From positions 124,001 to 188,000 of the forward strand of contig NZ_MJAP01000034.1 in assembly GCF_001884735.1 (NCBI RefSeq): DNA of 64,000 nt, written 5' to 3'. The notes under the pieces are model-generated. The model saw only the letters and a list, made by a program, of their open reading frames with translations, did no database searches and was not told where the DNA came from. Both the position numbers and the translations under genes were made by a program. Positions 36,450-44,342 of this stretch are shown here, piece after piece. The DNA comes from Natronohydrobacter thiooxidans (GTDB lineage Bacteria > Pseudomonadota > Alphaproteobacteria > Rhodobacterales > Rhodobacteraceae). Within the stretch, counting starts at the first letter, position 1. Every line of letters begins with the position of its first letter.

Positions 36450-37109
36450 TCAGGGCGTGCCCTTGTCGCGCAGAAGCTGGGCGAAACTGACCGAATTGGC
36501 GATCCGCACCGCCTGGGTGCGGCTTTGCGCCCCGAGCTTGCGCAGGATCGCGGTGACATGCGCCTTGACCGTGGTCTCGGAAATCGACAGTTCATAGGCG
36601 ATCTGTTTGTTGAGATACCCCTCGCAGACCAGCGCAAGAATCCGCCCCTGCTGCGGGGTCAGATCATTGAGCCGGTCAATCGTGCTGCGCTCGCCGTCAG
36701 TGTCCGTGGTCTTCGAGGGCGCGGTATAGCCCTGCGGCAGATAGATCCCACCTTGCCCGGCCGCACGGATCGCGGTCACAAACGCCTCGCGCGGGCTGTG
36801 CTTCGGGACGAACCCCGCCGCCCCCGCATGCAGGACCGCCGTGATGATCCGGTCCTCGGACATGGAGGAGACCACAATCACCGGCACACCGGGGGCCGCG
36901 TTCCGCAGCCGCGTCAGCCCATCCAGCCCCGCCACATCGGGCAGGTTCAGATCCAGCACGATCGCATCCACTTCCAGCCCCGCGCGGATACGTTCCAGCG
37001 CCTTGCCCAGCGAACTGGCGGTCTCGATCCGCGCGGTCCCCAGCGCCTCGGACAGCGTCATCTGCAGCGCTTCGCAAAAGAGCGGGTGGTCGTCGATCAC
37101 CAGTATCAT
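36450..37109 (-). CDS. LuxR/NarL-type response regulator
   Basis: 219 residues from the ATG at 37109, which is preceded by AAAGAGGGACGAG; in-frame ATGs at 37139 and 37160 are weaker. Receiver domain with acidic pocket VIDDHP and phospho-acceptor Asp53 (AIVLDLNLPDVAG); C-terminal LuxR-type helix-turn-helix (about 150-205, LTPQQGRILALVCEGYLNKQ and SETTVKAHVTAIL). First gene of a leftward cassette with the FIST sensor and hybrid kinase; it is the likely output of that pathway. DNA targets are unknown. Confidence 0.9.
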   Translation of the reverse strand: MILVIDDHPLFCEALQMTLSEALGTARIETASSLGKALERIRAGLEVDAIVLDLNLPDVAGLDGLTRLRNAAPGVPVIVVSSMSEDRIITAVLHAGAAGFVPKHSPREAFVTAIRAAGQGGIYLPQGYTAPSKTTDTDGERSTIDRLNDLTPQQGRILALVCEGYLNKQIAYELSISETTVKAHVTAILRKLGAQSRTQAVRIANSVSFAQLLRDKGTP

Positions 37110-37245
37110 CTCGTCCCTCTTTCCGGCGACAGCTTCCATGGTAATCATTGTTTCGCGCATGCGTCTGCTCTGTTCTTGCCGTCGACCATACTCCCCGGAC
37201 TCAGGATAGGACGAAAACCCGGCGCTGAGGCCCCCCCAATAAGTC

Positions 37246-37689
37246 TTAGGCGCGCGCATCCAGCCGCCGCGCCAGATGCATCAGCGCCAGAAGATAGCCC
37301 TGCGTGCCGCAGCCTGCGATCATCGCATCGGCACGGGCCGCAACATAGGAATGGTGCCGGAACGGCTCGCGCTTGTGGATATTCGAGATATGCAGCTCGA
37401 TTACCGGCCCGTCATAGGCATTGAGCGCGTCCAGAATGGCGACAGAAGTATGCGTATAAGCGCCTGCATTGATGACGATCCCCTGCGCCGCCTGCCGCGC
37501 CTCATGGATCATCTCGACCAGCGCGCCCTCATGGTTCGACTGGCGGAAATCCACCTCCAGCCCCAGAGCAGCGCCTTCCGCGGCACAGGCGCGCGCCACA
37601 TCGTCAAGCGTCTCATGCCCGTAAATCTCGGGCTGGCGCTGGCCCAGCAGGTTCAGATTGGGGCCGTTGAGAATGAAAACCTTTGGCAT
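37246..37689 (-). CDS. aroQ: 3-dehydroquinate dehydratase, type II
   Basis: 147 residues, usual length for the dodecameric type II enzyme of the shikimate pathway. [21 protein letters not shown] holds the catalytic Arg/Tyr loop, [17 protein letters not shown] and [19 protein letters not shown] the substrate site, and [19 protein letters not shown] the catalytic His. Start at 37689 ([11 protein letters not shown]); the frame extends nine codons further without support. Stands alone between the response regulator and the inositol monophosphatase gene. Confidence 0.95.
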   Translation of the reverse strand: MPKVFILNGPNLNLLGQRQPEIYGHETLDDVARACAAEGAALGLEVDFRQSNHEGALVEMIHEARQAAQGIVINAGAYTHTSVAILDALNAYDGPVIELHISNIHKREPFRHHSYVAARADAMIAGCGTQGYLLALMHLARRLDARA

Positions 37690-37755
37690 GGGGGTGCGTC
37701 CTGCATGGCTACACATCCCTCATGCCACAGCATCACGCGGCTGAAAAGCCTGTGA

Positions 37756-38550
37756 CTATTCGGGCCGCGCGCGGATGATCTTGGCGAAAGGTCCGAAAAT
37801 CTCGGCATTGGCGGCGATCACCTCGCCGCGCTCCAGCATCTCGGCGCCCTCGCGGATCGGGCCGACAAAGCCGCCCGCCTCGCGCACCAGCAACAGCCCC
37901 GCCGCGATATCCCAGGCGTTCAGCTCGCGCTCCCAATAGCCATCATAGCGCCCCGCCGCGACATAGGCGAGGTCCAGCGCCGCCGCCCCCCAGCGCCGCA
38001 CGCCGGCACAGGCGGGCATCAACTGCGCCAGATCATGCAGCGTCGCGGGCAGGGTTTTCTTGGCCGCAAAGGGCACGCCGGTCGCGAAAACGCACTCGAT
38101 CATCGCGCTGCGGTTCGACACGCGCAAGCGGCGGTCATTCATGAAGGCGCCCGCGCCCTTTTCGGCCACGAACAACTCGTCCTTCGCCGGGTCGAACACC
38201 ACCGCCGCCACGATCTCGCCCTTGAATTCCAGCGCGATGGAGACCGCCCAATGCGGCAGACCGTGCAGGAAATTGGTGGTCCCGTCCAGCGGGTCAACGA
38301 TCCAGCGGCGTGTCGGGTCTTTGCCCTCGACAGGATCGGATTCCTCGCCGCACCAGCCATAATTGGGGCGCGCTTCCATCAGCATCTCGCGGATGATCTT
38401 TTCCGAGGCGATATCGGCGCGGCTGACGAAATCGCCCGCGGATTTCGAGGAGACCTGAAGGTTCTCGACCTCGCGGAAATCCTTGACCAGCGACCGCCCC
38501 GCCTTGCGGGCGGCGTTGATCATGATGGTGAGGTTGGCACTGCCTTGCAT
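37756..38550 (-). CDS. suhB: Inositol monophosphatase family protein
   Basis: 264 residues; Mg-dependent phosphatase, in many bacteria the rRNA-maturation/antitermination factor SuhB. Metal-site motifs are complete: GEES (in YGWCGEESDPV), WIVDPLDGTTNFLHGLP, and the C-terminal ELNAWDIAAGLLLVREAGG. CAGGAGCGAGAG precedes the ATG. Whether it acts mainly on inositol phosphate or as SuhB cannot be told from sequence. Confidence 0.92.
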   Translation of the reverse strand: MQGSANLTIMINAARKAGRSLVKDFREVENLQVSSKSAGDFVSRADIASEKIIREMLMEARPNYGWCGEESDPVEGKDPTRRWIVDPLDGTTNFLHGLPHWAVSIALEFKGEIVAAVVFDPAKDELFVAEKGAGAFMNDRRLRVSNRSAMIECVFATGVPFAAKKTLPATLHDLAQLMPACAGVRRWGAAALDLAYVAAGRYDGYWERELNAWDIAAGLLLVREAGGFVGPIREGAEMLERGEVIAANAEIFGPFAKIIRARPE

Positions 38551-38667
38551 CGCTCTCGCTCCTGTCGCGGTCCTGAGAGCGGGCTATACTTGGGGATGGG
38601 GGGGAAGGGAAGGGGTTACAGCCAAGGATGATGGCACAGTATGGGCGGTATGAGACCTTTCATCTTT

Positions 38668-39579
38668 CTACGAAAACAGTTTCTTGATTTGCTTCGCGGC
38701 CCTATCAAATTCTGGATAAACAAAACTCTCACTAATTCCTATTGACCCTAGGGCTATTAAAAAATTATGCTTTGATTCTTCAGAGATATCGATAACTGTT
38801 TTCTTGATATTGTGTCGAATAAGATTGTTGTCAGACAATAAGTCATTCAGCCCAAATCCGAGAAAGGCGCCAGATTGAGCGGCAATTCTTGAGTTGCTCT
38901 TCTTTGGAAGTATGACGTCAGGCTTGAGTAGGTCAATGGGATCAATCTTTCCCTCAAAGTGAGGCTTTTCCTCGCGGATGAACTGGGTGAGGCGTCTTGC
39001 ATTGCGATACTTGTTAAAGTTCTCAATGACATCTTTCCATTTGTCTGGAAACTCTTCTCTCCAATCTAAAAGTTTCTTTCTTTTGAACTTTTCTCCCAGC
39101 ACTTTTTCGCATGACGCAAGAATGCATAGCTTTAAGGATGTATGTTCGACAGGGCTAAGCTGTGCCAAGTTTGATTTGCAGCTCACTGCGTCACTGAGAA
39201 AGAACTTTGTGCTTCCCTTTGGAACGTCTAAAACGACGATCTGGCCGCGATTCTTCGTGTGGGATTCGCATGCAAAGTAGAGCGCTATCAATGGATTTAC
39301 TGTTAGATCCAAGAGGCGAGTTGGAATTCCATAATGTTGTGCTCGAACAAGTTTGTCAAAAAAGTATTTGTCCCTATCAAACTCTTTTGGACTCTCTGCC
39401 ATCGCTCTATAAATTATGTTCTTCTCGTTCTTTTTGAGACTGCTTGAGCGAAATACCGAAGGTGTTAGTGTGAAAGATATGTCAGGATGCCCTCTGTAGA
39501 AAAGATCTCCTGTTGAGGCGTTTGAAAGCCTTTCAATTTTTCTGATGTATCCTGTCAAGGATGTAACTGACTTCGGCAT
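38668..39579 (-). CDS. FRG-domain protein
   Basis: 303 residues, soluble. The FRG motif region is clear: LFYRGHPDISFTLTPSVFR (near residue 26) and LVRAQHYGIPTRLLDLTVNP, then LIALYFAC. The rest has no motif I recognise. FRG proteins occur scattered in mobile or accessory regions; their biochemical role is not settled. Codon use is AT-rich and unlike all neighbours. There is no Shine-Dalgarno before the ATG, and the frame stays open 23 codons upstream without a usual start codon, so the 5' end is uncertain or truncated. Confidence 0.8.
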   Translation of the reverse strand: MPKSVTSLTGYIRKIERLSNASTGDLFYRGHPDISFTLTPSVFRSSSLKKNEKNIIYRAMAESPKEFDRDKYFFDKLVRAQHYGIPTRLLDLTVNPLIALYFACESHTKNRGQIVVLDVPKGSTKFFLSDAVSCKSNLAQLSPVEHTSLKLCILASCEKVLGEKFKRKKLLDWREEFPDKWKDVIENFNKYRNARRLTQFIREEKPHFEGKIDPIDLLKPDVILPKKSNSRIAAQSGAFLGFGLNDLLSDNNLIRHNIKKTVIDISEESKHNFLIALGSIGISESFVYPEFDRAAKQIKKLFS

Positions 39580-39709
39580 TGAGGAGCTTTCGATGATATG
39601 GTTTACTTCTTGTGCGATGAGTTTCTCAAACGAGATCCACGGTGTCGACTAGTGTAAGAAATTAATCTATCGTACTTTTCTGTTTCCTACTATCTTATCT
39701 TTGTGAATT

Positions 39710-39749
39710 TGTCCGAAAATTACAAAGGCAACGTCGGCGTTAGCGTTGC
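39710..39749 (-). terminator. Predicted metR terminator
   Basis: Read leftward, GCAACG and CGTTGC (39744-39749 and 39728-39733) form a 6-bp stem around a 10-base loop, followed by CTTTGTAATTTT. It begins 14 bases after the metR stop and marks the right edge of the AT-rich island. Confidence 0.55.
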
Positions 39750-39762
39750 TCCGTCGAATTCC

Positions 39763-40668
39763 TCACCCCCTTTGCAACTTCACCGGCTCCGTCCGCGCCA
39801 GCCTTAGCACATGCGCCATGAAGGGCTTGCCCGCATCCTCCTCGCGCACCGCCGCATAGAGACGCCGGGTCAGCCCGCCCTCGGTCAGCCGTTTCGTCAC
39901 ATAATCCGCATGATAGCGCACCTCGCGCAGCACCCAGTCGGGCAGCACCGCCACCCCGCGCCCCGAGGCCACCAGCAGCAATATCACCGCCGTCAGTTCC
40001 ACCTGCCGGATCGCGCGCGGCTCGACCTTGGCAGGCGTCAGAAGCTGGGTGAAGATATCCAGCCGCGTGCGCTCCACCGGATAGGTGATCAGCACCTGAT
40101 CGCGGAAATCCTCGGCCTCGATCCACTCGCGACCGGCCAGCGGGCTCCCCGAGGCCGCCACAAAGACCGGTTCATAATCAAAGAGCGGCAGGAAAGTGAC
40201 GCCCTCGATCTCTTCGGGGTCCGAGGACACCACCAGATCCACCTCTTCACGCCGCAAAGCGGGCAGGGCATCGAAGGCCAGACCGGGGCGGATATCGACA
40301 TCGACATCGGGCCAGGCCTTGCGGAACTGCTCCAGCACCGGAAACAGCCAGTCGAAACAGGCATGGCATTCGATGGCGATATGCAACCGGCCTGAACTGC
40401 CCTTGCGCAGCCCGGTGAATTCCTCCTCCAGCGCCGCCACACGCGGCAGGATATCTTCCGCCGCGCGCAGCATCTTCAGCCCCGCCGCCGAGAGTTTCAG
40501 CGGTTTCGAGCGGCGCGCGAACAGCTCCACCCCCGCCTGTTCCTCGATCCCCTTGACCTGATGCGACAGCGCCGATTGCGTCATGTTCAAGAGATCCGCC
40601 GCCCGCGCCAGCCCGCCCGCGTCGTGAATGGCCTTGATCGTGCGCAGATGGCGGAACTCGATATGCAT
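39763..40668 (-). CDS. metR: LysR-type regulator of methionine genes (MetR)
   Basis: 301 residues. N-terminal LysR helix-turn-helix (MHIEFRHLRTIKAIHDAGGL, RAADLLNMTQSALSHQVKGI) and C-terminal co-inducer domain (about 90-295). Identified as MetR because it is divergent from metF, its sequence opens as MetR proteins do (HIEFRHLRTI), and an exact MetR box lies in the shared gap. In other bacteria homocysteine is the co-inducer. The frame is open 57 codons further upstream, across metF control DNA, which is clearly not coding. Confidence 0.93.
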   Translation of the reverse strand: MHIEFRHLRTIKAIHDAGGLARAADLLNMTQSALSHQVKGIEEQAGVELFARRSKPLKLSAAGLKMLRAAEDILPRVAALEEEFTGLRKGSSGRLHIAIECHACFDWLFPVLEQFRKAWPDVDVDIRPGLAFDALPALRREEVDLVVSSDPEEIEGVTFLPLFDYEPVFVAASGSPLAGREWIEAEDFRDQVLITYPVERTRLDIFTQLLTPAKVEPRAIRQVELTAVILLLVASGRGVAVLPDWVLREVRYHADYVTKRLTEGGLTRRLYAAVREEDAGKPFMAHVLRLARTEPVKLQRG

Positions 40669-40696
40669 GTCTGGCTCATAATCGTGTTGAAGATAA

Positions 40697-40709
40697 TGAA
40701 TTGGTTTCA
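40697..40709. promoter_or_regulatory. MetR binding site
   Basis: TGAA-TTGGT-TTCA matches the MetR consensus TGAA-N5-TTCA exactly. It lies in the 88-base gap between the metR and metF start codons and could serve autoregulation and metF activation at once. Confidence 0.75.
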
Positions 40710-40756
40710 CATTCGCGACTGTGACACAAGGGGGCATCAAAACCGGAGCATACACC

Positions 40757-41623
40757 ATGACCACGCCGAATGTGTCTTTCGAGTTCTTCCCGCCCAAGAC
40801 GCTGGATGCCAGCTTCCGGCTGTGGGACACGGTGCGCATGCTCTCGCCGCTCTCGCCGTCCTTCGTGTCGGTGACTTACGGCGCAGGCGGCACCACCCGC
40901 GCGCTGACGCATGAGGCCGTCACCACCATCGGCGCGCAATTCGGGCTGAATGTGGCCGCGCATCTGACCTGTGTCGATGCCACCCGCGCCGAGACACTGG
41001 CGATTGCCGAGAGCTACGCCAAAGCGGGCGTGACCGAGATCGTGGCGCTGCGGGGCGATCCGCCCAAAGGGCAGGGCGGGTTTCAGGCCCATCCCGAGGG
41101 CTTTGCCCATTCGGTCGAACTGATCGAGGCACTGGCCGCCACCGGCAATTTCAAACTGCGCGTGGGCGCCTATCCAGAGCCGCACCCGGATGCCGCCGAC
41201 AATCTCGCCGATGTGCGCTGGCTGAAGCGCAAATTCGAGGCGGGCGCGGATAGTGCCATCACGCAGTTTTTCTTCGAGGCGGACACATTCCTGCGCTTCC
41301 GCGACACCTGCGCGCGCGAGGGGATCACCGGGCGCATCATTCCCGGCATCATTCCGATCGGCAACTGGCAGGGCATCCGCAAATTCGCACTGGCCACCGG
41401 GGCGAGCGTGCCCGCATGGCTGGACGAGGCGTTTGAGAAAGCGCAGCGCGACGGGCGCGAGGAGCTGCTGGCGACCGCGCTCTGCACCGAGCTTTGCGAC
41501 AAGCTGGTGCGCGAGGGGGTCGAGGATCTGCATTTCTACACGCTCAACAGCCCGCATCTGACCCGCGATGTCTGCCATGCGCTGGGCGTTCAGCCGCAGG
41601 TCGCGCTGGAGAATGTGGCGTAA
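40757..41623 (+). CDS. metF: Methylenetetrahydrofolate reductase
   Basis: 288 residues; flavoprotein TIM barrel giving 5-methyl-THF for methionine synthesis. VSFEFFPPKT with the catalytic Glu at the N-terminus, SVTYGAGGTTR, HLTCVDAT, ALRGDPPKG and ITQFFFEADTFLRF are family marks. ATG 40757 (GGAG ten bases upstream) is chosen over one 12 codons earlier in the control region. A strong hairpin at 41665 follows. Confidence 0.96.
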   Translation: MTTPNVSFEFFPPKTLDASFRLWDTVRMLSPLSPSFVSVTYGAGGTTRALTHEAVTTIGAQFGLNVAAHLTCVDATRAETLAIAESYAKAGVTEIVALRGDPPKGQGGFQAHPEGFAHSVELIEALAATGNFKLRVGAYPEPHPDAADNLADVRWLKRKFEAGADSAITQFFFEADTFLRFRDTCAREGITGRIIPGIIPIGNWQGIRKFALATGASVPAWLDEAFEKAQRDGREELLATALCTELCDKLVREGVEDLHFYTLNSPHLTRDVCHALGVQPQVALENVA

Positions 41624-41664
41624 GAAGCGCCCGCCCGATGCAAGCCGATACGCCTCAAAGGTGC

Positions 41665-41688
41665 TGGCCGATGCTGTCGCATCGGCCA
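41665..41688 (+). terminator. metF terminator hairpin
   Basis: Perfect 10-bp stem TGGCCGATGC / GCATCGGCCA with a 4-base loop, 42 bases after the metF stop. The tail (CTGTCGTTTCA) is only weakly T-rich. Confidence 0.6.
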
Positions 41689-41715
41689 CTGTCGTTTCAC
41701 CCATGACACTCCCCG

Positions 41716-41744
41716 CTTGACCCTGCGGTGAAAACCTCTTAGCG
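41716..41744 (+). promoter_or_regulatory. Possible promoter of the riboswitch-metZ transcript
   Basis: TTGACC followed after 17 bases by TAGCGC, between the metF hairpin and the SAM-II element. The -10 match is weak, so this is a suggestion only. Confidence 0.3.
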
Positions 41745-41764
41745 CAATGCTCAGGCCTCTGGCC

Positions 41765-41819
41765 CGTGGCGCTTTGTTTTCCGGATTGCGGGCCACGTTA
41801 AACATGCCGCTAAAGAGGT
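41765..41819 (+). ncRNA. SAM-II riboswitch (SAM_alpha)
   Basis: Matches the compact SAM-II pseudoknot: P1 arms GTGGC (41766-41770) and GCCAC (41792-41796), CCGGATTGC in the first loop, then CGTTAAA and CGCTAAAGAGG, the most conserved bases of the class. It lies 66 bases before metZ, the usual target in alphaproteobacteria. SAM binding should lower metZ expression. Confidence 0.9.
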
Positions 41820-41829
41820 CAGGGCGCAG

Positions 41830-41865
41830 CCCCCGGCCTTTGAATCGGTCCGGGGGTTTTCTTTT
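41830..41865 (+). terminator. Intrinsic terminator of the SAM-II leader
   Basis: Stem CCCCCGG (41830-41836) / CCGGGGG (41850-41856) followed by TTTTCTTTT. It starts 10 bases after the riboswitch and ends 20 before the metZ ATG, so the switch probably works by attenuation; the antiterminator pairing is not obvious. Confidence 0.85.
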
Positions 41866-41885
41866 GGCCGAAAGGGTCGGGCGGG

Positions 41886-43067
41886 ATGACACAGGATTGG
41901 GGCAAGCGCACGAAGCTCGTGCATCAGGGCGCGCGGCGCAGCCAGTATGGCGAAGTGGCCGAAGCCATCTATCTGACGCAGGGTTTCGTCTATCCCAGCG
42001 CCGAGGCGGCCGAGGCGCGGTTTGTCGAGACCGGCGCGGATGAATTCATCTATGCCCGCTACGGCAACCCCACTGTCGCGGTATTCGAGGAACGGATCGC
42101 GGCGCTGGAAGGGACCGAGGATGCCTTTGCCACCGCCTCGGGCATGGCCGCCGTCTCGGGCGCGCTGAGCGCGATGCTGCGCGCAGGCGATCATGTCGTC
42201 TCCGCGCGCGCGCTCTTTGGCTCATGCCTTTATATCCTGGAGGAAATCCTCGCCCGCTACGGGGTCGAGATCACCCTGGTCGATGGCACGGATCTCGATC
42301 AGTGGCGCGCGGCGGTGCGGCCCGGCACCAAGGCGGTTTTCCTTGAAACCGTCTCGAACCCGACACTCGAAGTCATCGACCTGAAATCCGTGGCCGAGAT
42401 CGCCCATGGCGTGGGCGCGCAGGTGGTGGTGGATAATGTCTTTGCCACGCCGGTGTTCAGCCGCGCGACCGAGCTGGGCGCGGATGTGATCATCTATTCC
42501 GCCACCAAACATATCGACGGGCAGGGGCGCGCGCTGGGCGGCGTGATCTGCGGCACGCGCGAGTTCATCCGCAATACGGTCGAGCCCTATATGAAACACA
42601 CAGGCGGCGCGCTCTCGCCCTTCAATGCCTGGATCATGCTCAACGGGCTGACCACGATCGACCTGCGGGTGCGCGCGCAGGCCGCGTCCGCGCAGGCCAT
42701 CGCCGAAGCCTTGCAGGGCGATCCACGTCTCGCGCGCGTGATCTATCCCGGCCTGCCCGATCACCCGCAGCATGCGATTGCGAAAACCCAGATGGGGGGC
42801 TTCGGCACGGTGCTGTCGCTCGATCTCAAATCCGGGAAAGAGGCCGCGTTCAGATTGCTGAACGCGCTGAATGTCGCGGTGATTTCGAATAATCTGGGCG
42901 ATGCGCGCACCATCGTCACCCATCCGGCCACCACCACCCATCAGCGCCTGCCCGAGGATCAGAAGATCGCGCTTGGCATCACCCCGGGCCTGATCCGCAT
43001 GTCGGTCGGGCTGGAAGATGTGGCGGATCTGATTGCAGACATTCGCGCGGGCCTTGATATGATCTGA
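41886..43067 (+). CDS. metZ: O-succinylhomoserine sulfhydrylase
   Basis: 393 residues; PLP enzyme making homocysteine directly from O-succinylhomoserine and sulfide. Cys/Met-metabolism fold: RYGNPTVAVFEERIAALEG, ATASGMAAVSGAL, and the PLP lysine in YSATKHIDGQGRALGG. The opening TKLVHQGARRSQYGEVAEA fits MetZ better than MetB or MetY. Expression is likely controlled by the SAM-II riboswitch and terminator just ahead. Its product feeds the methylation step supplied by metF. Confidence 0.95.
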   Translation: MTQDWGKRTKLVHQGARRSQYGEVAEAIYLTQGFVYPSAEAAEARFVETGADEFIYARYGNPTVAVFEERIAALEGTEDAFATASGMAAVSGALSAMLRAGDHVVSARALFGSCLYILEEILARYGVEITLVDGTDLDQWRAAVRPGTKAVFLETVSNPTLEVIDLKSVAEIAHGVGAQVVVDNVFATPVFSRATELGADVIIYSATKHIDGQGRALGGVICGTREFIRNTVEPYMKHTGGALSPFNAWIMLNGLTTIDLRVRAQAASAQAIAEALQGDPRLARVIYPGLPDHPQHAIAKTQMGGFGTVLSLDLKSGKEAAFRLLNALNVAVISNNLGDARTIVTHPATTTHQRLPEDQKIALGITPGLIRMSVGLEDVADLIADIRAGLDMI

Positions 43068-43148
43068 TTGCGCGATCCCCGCGTATTCTTGTGGAAAAGC
43101 GGAAACCACTGCCTATCTTTCAGGGGCGGAGAGGAAGGAAATCCCACA

Positions 43149-44240
43149 ATGAACCTGCATGTTCCCAGTTTCGACACGGCGCCCAGCCGTGAAGAGGCCG
43201 AAGCGGCCCTTGATCTGCTGCGCCGATTCAGTGATGCGGCCCCGGCCGAAGAGAAGGCGGAACTGGAAGCGGCGGTCACAAGCCTGATGCCCGCCGCAGG
43301 CTATCCGCTGCTCAATCGCGACTATCCGTCCGATTTTGCGGTGGACACGGCCTATAAGGCAGGACTGCCGGACCTGCAGAACGGCCCTGCGAGCCTGATC
43401 AAGGGCGCCAAGGCGGCGATCCAGCATGTGGGCATCTCGAATTTCCGCCTGCCGATCCGCTACCACGCGCGCGACAATGGCGATCTGACGCTGGAAACCT
43501 CGGTCACGGGCACGGTGAGCCTGGAGGCCGAGAAGAAGGGCATCAATATGAGCCGGATCATGCGCAGCTTCTACGCGCATGCCGAACGCACTTTCAGCGC
43601 CGATGTGATCCGCGCGGCGCTGGACGATTACAAGACCGATCTGGACAGTTTCGACGCGCGTATCATGATGCGTTTCAGCTTTCCGATGAAGGTGCAGTCG
43701 CTGCGCTCGGGGCTTTCGGGCTATCAGTATTACGATATCGCGCTGGAACTGGTGGATCTGGGCGGGGTGCGGCAGATGTTCCTGCATCTCGATTATGTCT
43801 ATTCCTCGACCTGCCCCTGTTCACTGGAACTGAGCGAACATGCCCGCGCGACACGCGGTCAACTGGCCACACCGCATTCGCAGCGCTCGGTCGCGCGGAT
43901 CTCGGTCGAGGTGCTGGAGGGCGCGAAGCTCTGGTTCGAGGATCTGATCGAGCTGTGCCGCGCGGCGGTGCCGACCGAGACGCAGGTCATGGTCAAGCGC
44001 GAGGATGAACAGGCTTTCGCGGAACTGAACGCGGCCAATCCGATCTTTGTCGAGGATGCGGCGCGCAGCTTCTGCGCCCAACTGGAGCGCGAGGCCCGGA
44101 TCGGGGATTTCCGCGTGGTGGCCAGCCATCAGGAAAGCCTGCACAGCCATGATGCGGTCAGCGTGCTGACGCGCGGGCCGAGCTTCGAGGCGGCAAGCCT
44201 CGATCCGCGCCTCTTCGCGACGCTGTTTCATGTTGGCTGA
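43149..44240 (+). CDS. folE2: GTP cyclohydrolase IB
   Basis: 363 residues; FolE2 (GCYH-IB) makes dihydroneopterin triphosphate for folate/queuosine. The active-site cysteine lies in DYVYSSTCPCSLELSEHARA, and GLSGYQYYDI and ASHQESLHSHDAV are typical. The ATG at 43149 has AGGAAGGA upstream; the open frame extends 27 codons earlier into the metZ gap. FolE2 is not strictly zinc-dependent and in several bacteria is induced by zinc lack, but I see no Zur-type site upstream. Confidence 0.95.
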   Translation: MNLHVPSFDTAPSREEAEAALDLLRRFSDAAPAEEKAELEAAVTSLMPAAGYPLLNRDYPSDFAVDTAYKAGLPDLQNGPASLIKGAKAAIQHVGISNFRLPIRYHARDNGDLTLETSVTGTVSLEAEKKGINMSRIMRSFYAHAERTFSADVIRAALDDYKTDLDSFDARIMMRFSFPMKVQSLRSGLSGYQYYDIALELVDLGGVRQMFLHLDYVYSSTCPCSLELSEHARATRGQLATPHSQRSVARISVEVLEGAKLWFEDLIELCRAAVPTETQVMVKREDEQAFAELNAANPIFVEDAARSFCAQLEREARIGDFRVVASHQESLHSHDAVSVLTRGPSFEAASLDPRLFATLFHVG

Positions 44241-44252
44241 GGCTGCGCGTAA

Positions 44253-44278
44253 GGTGCGTGCTGAGCACGCACCCTACC
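44253..44278. repeat. Dispersed palindromic repeat, copy 1
   Basis: GGTGCGTGCT and AGCACGCACC flank a single G (44253-44273), followed by CTACC. It lies 12 bases after the folE2 stop. The same element occurs at 53406-53434 with longer arms and opposite orientation. Confidence 0.85.
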
Positions 44279-44342
44279 TTCGCACCGGAACGCCATCGCG
44301 CAGGGGCGGTTTCGTGACACAAATCCGGCTCAGCCTGACCCC

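Larger units (their letters stand above)
38640..39749. other. AT-rich island of probable foreign origin
   Basis: Base composition falls abruptly to roughly 40% GC, against about 65% on both sides, between the suhB leader and the end of metR. It holds one FRG-domain gene plus about 180 bases of AT-rich non-coding DNA. No integrase, insertion sequence, tRNA or flanking direct repeat is visible. Confidence 0.75.

Noticed and set aside
38978..39437. Rightward frames of 76-100 codons opposite the FRG gene
   Set aside because: They overlap the well-supported FRG frame and show no motif or start signal.
43068..43148. Zur-regulated promoter for folE2
   Set aside because: No AT-rich palindrome like known Zur sites is present in the gap.
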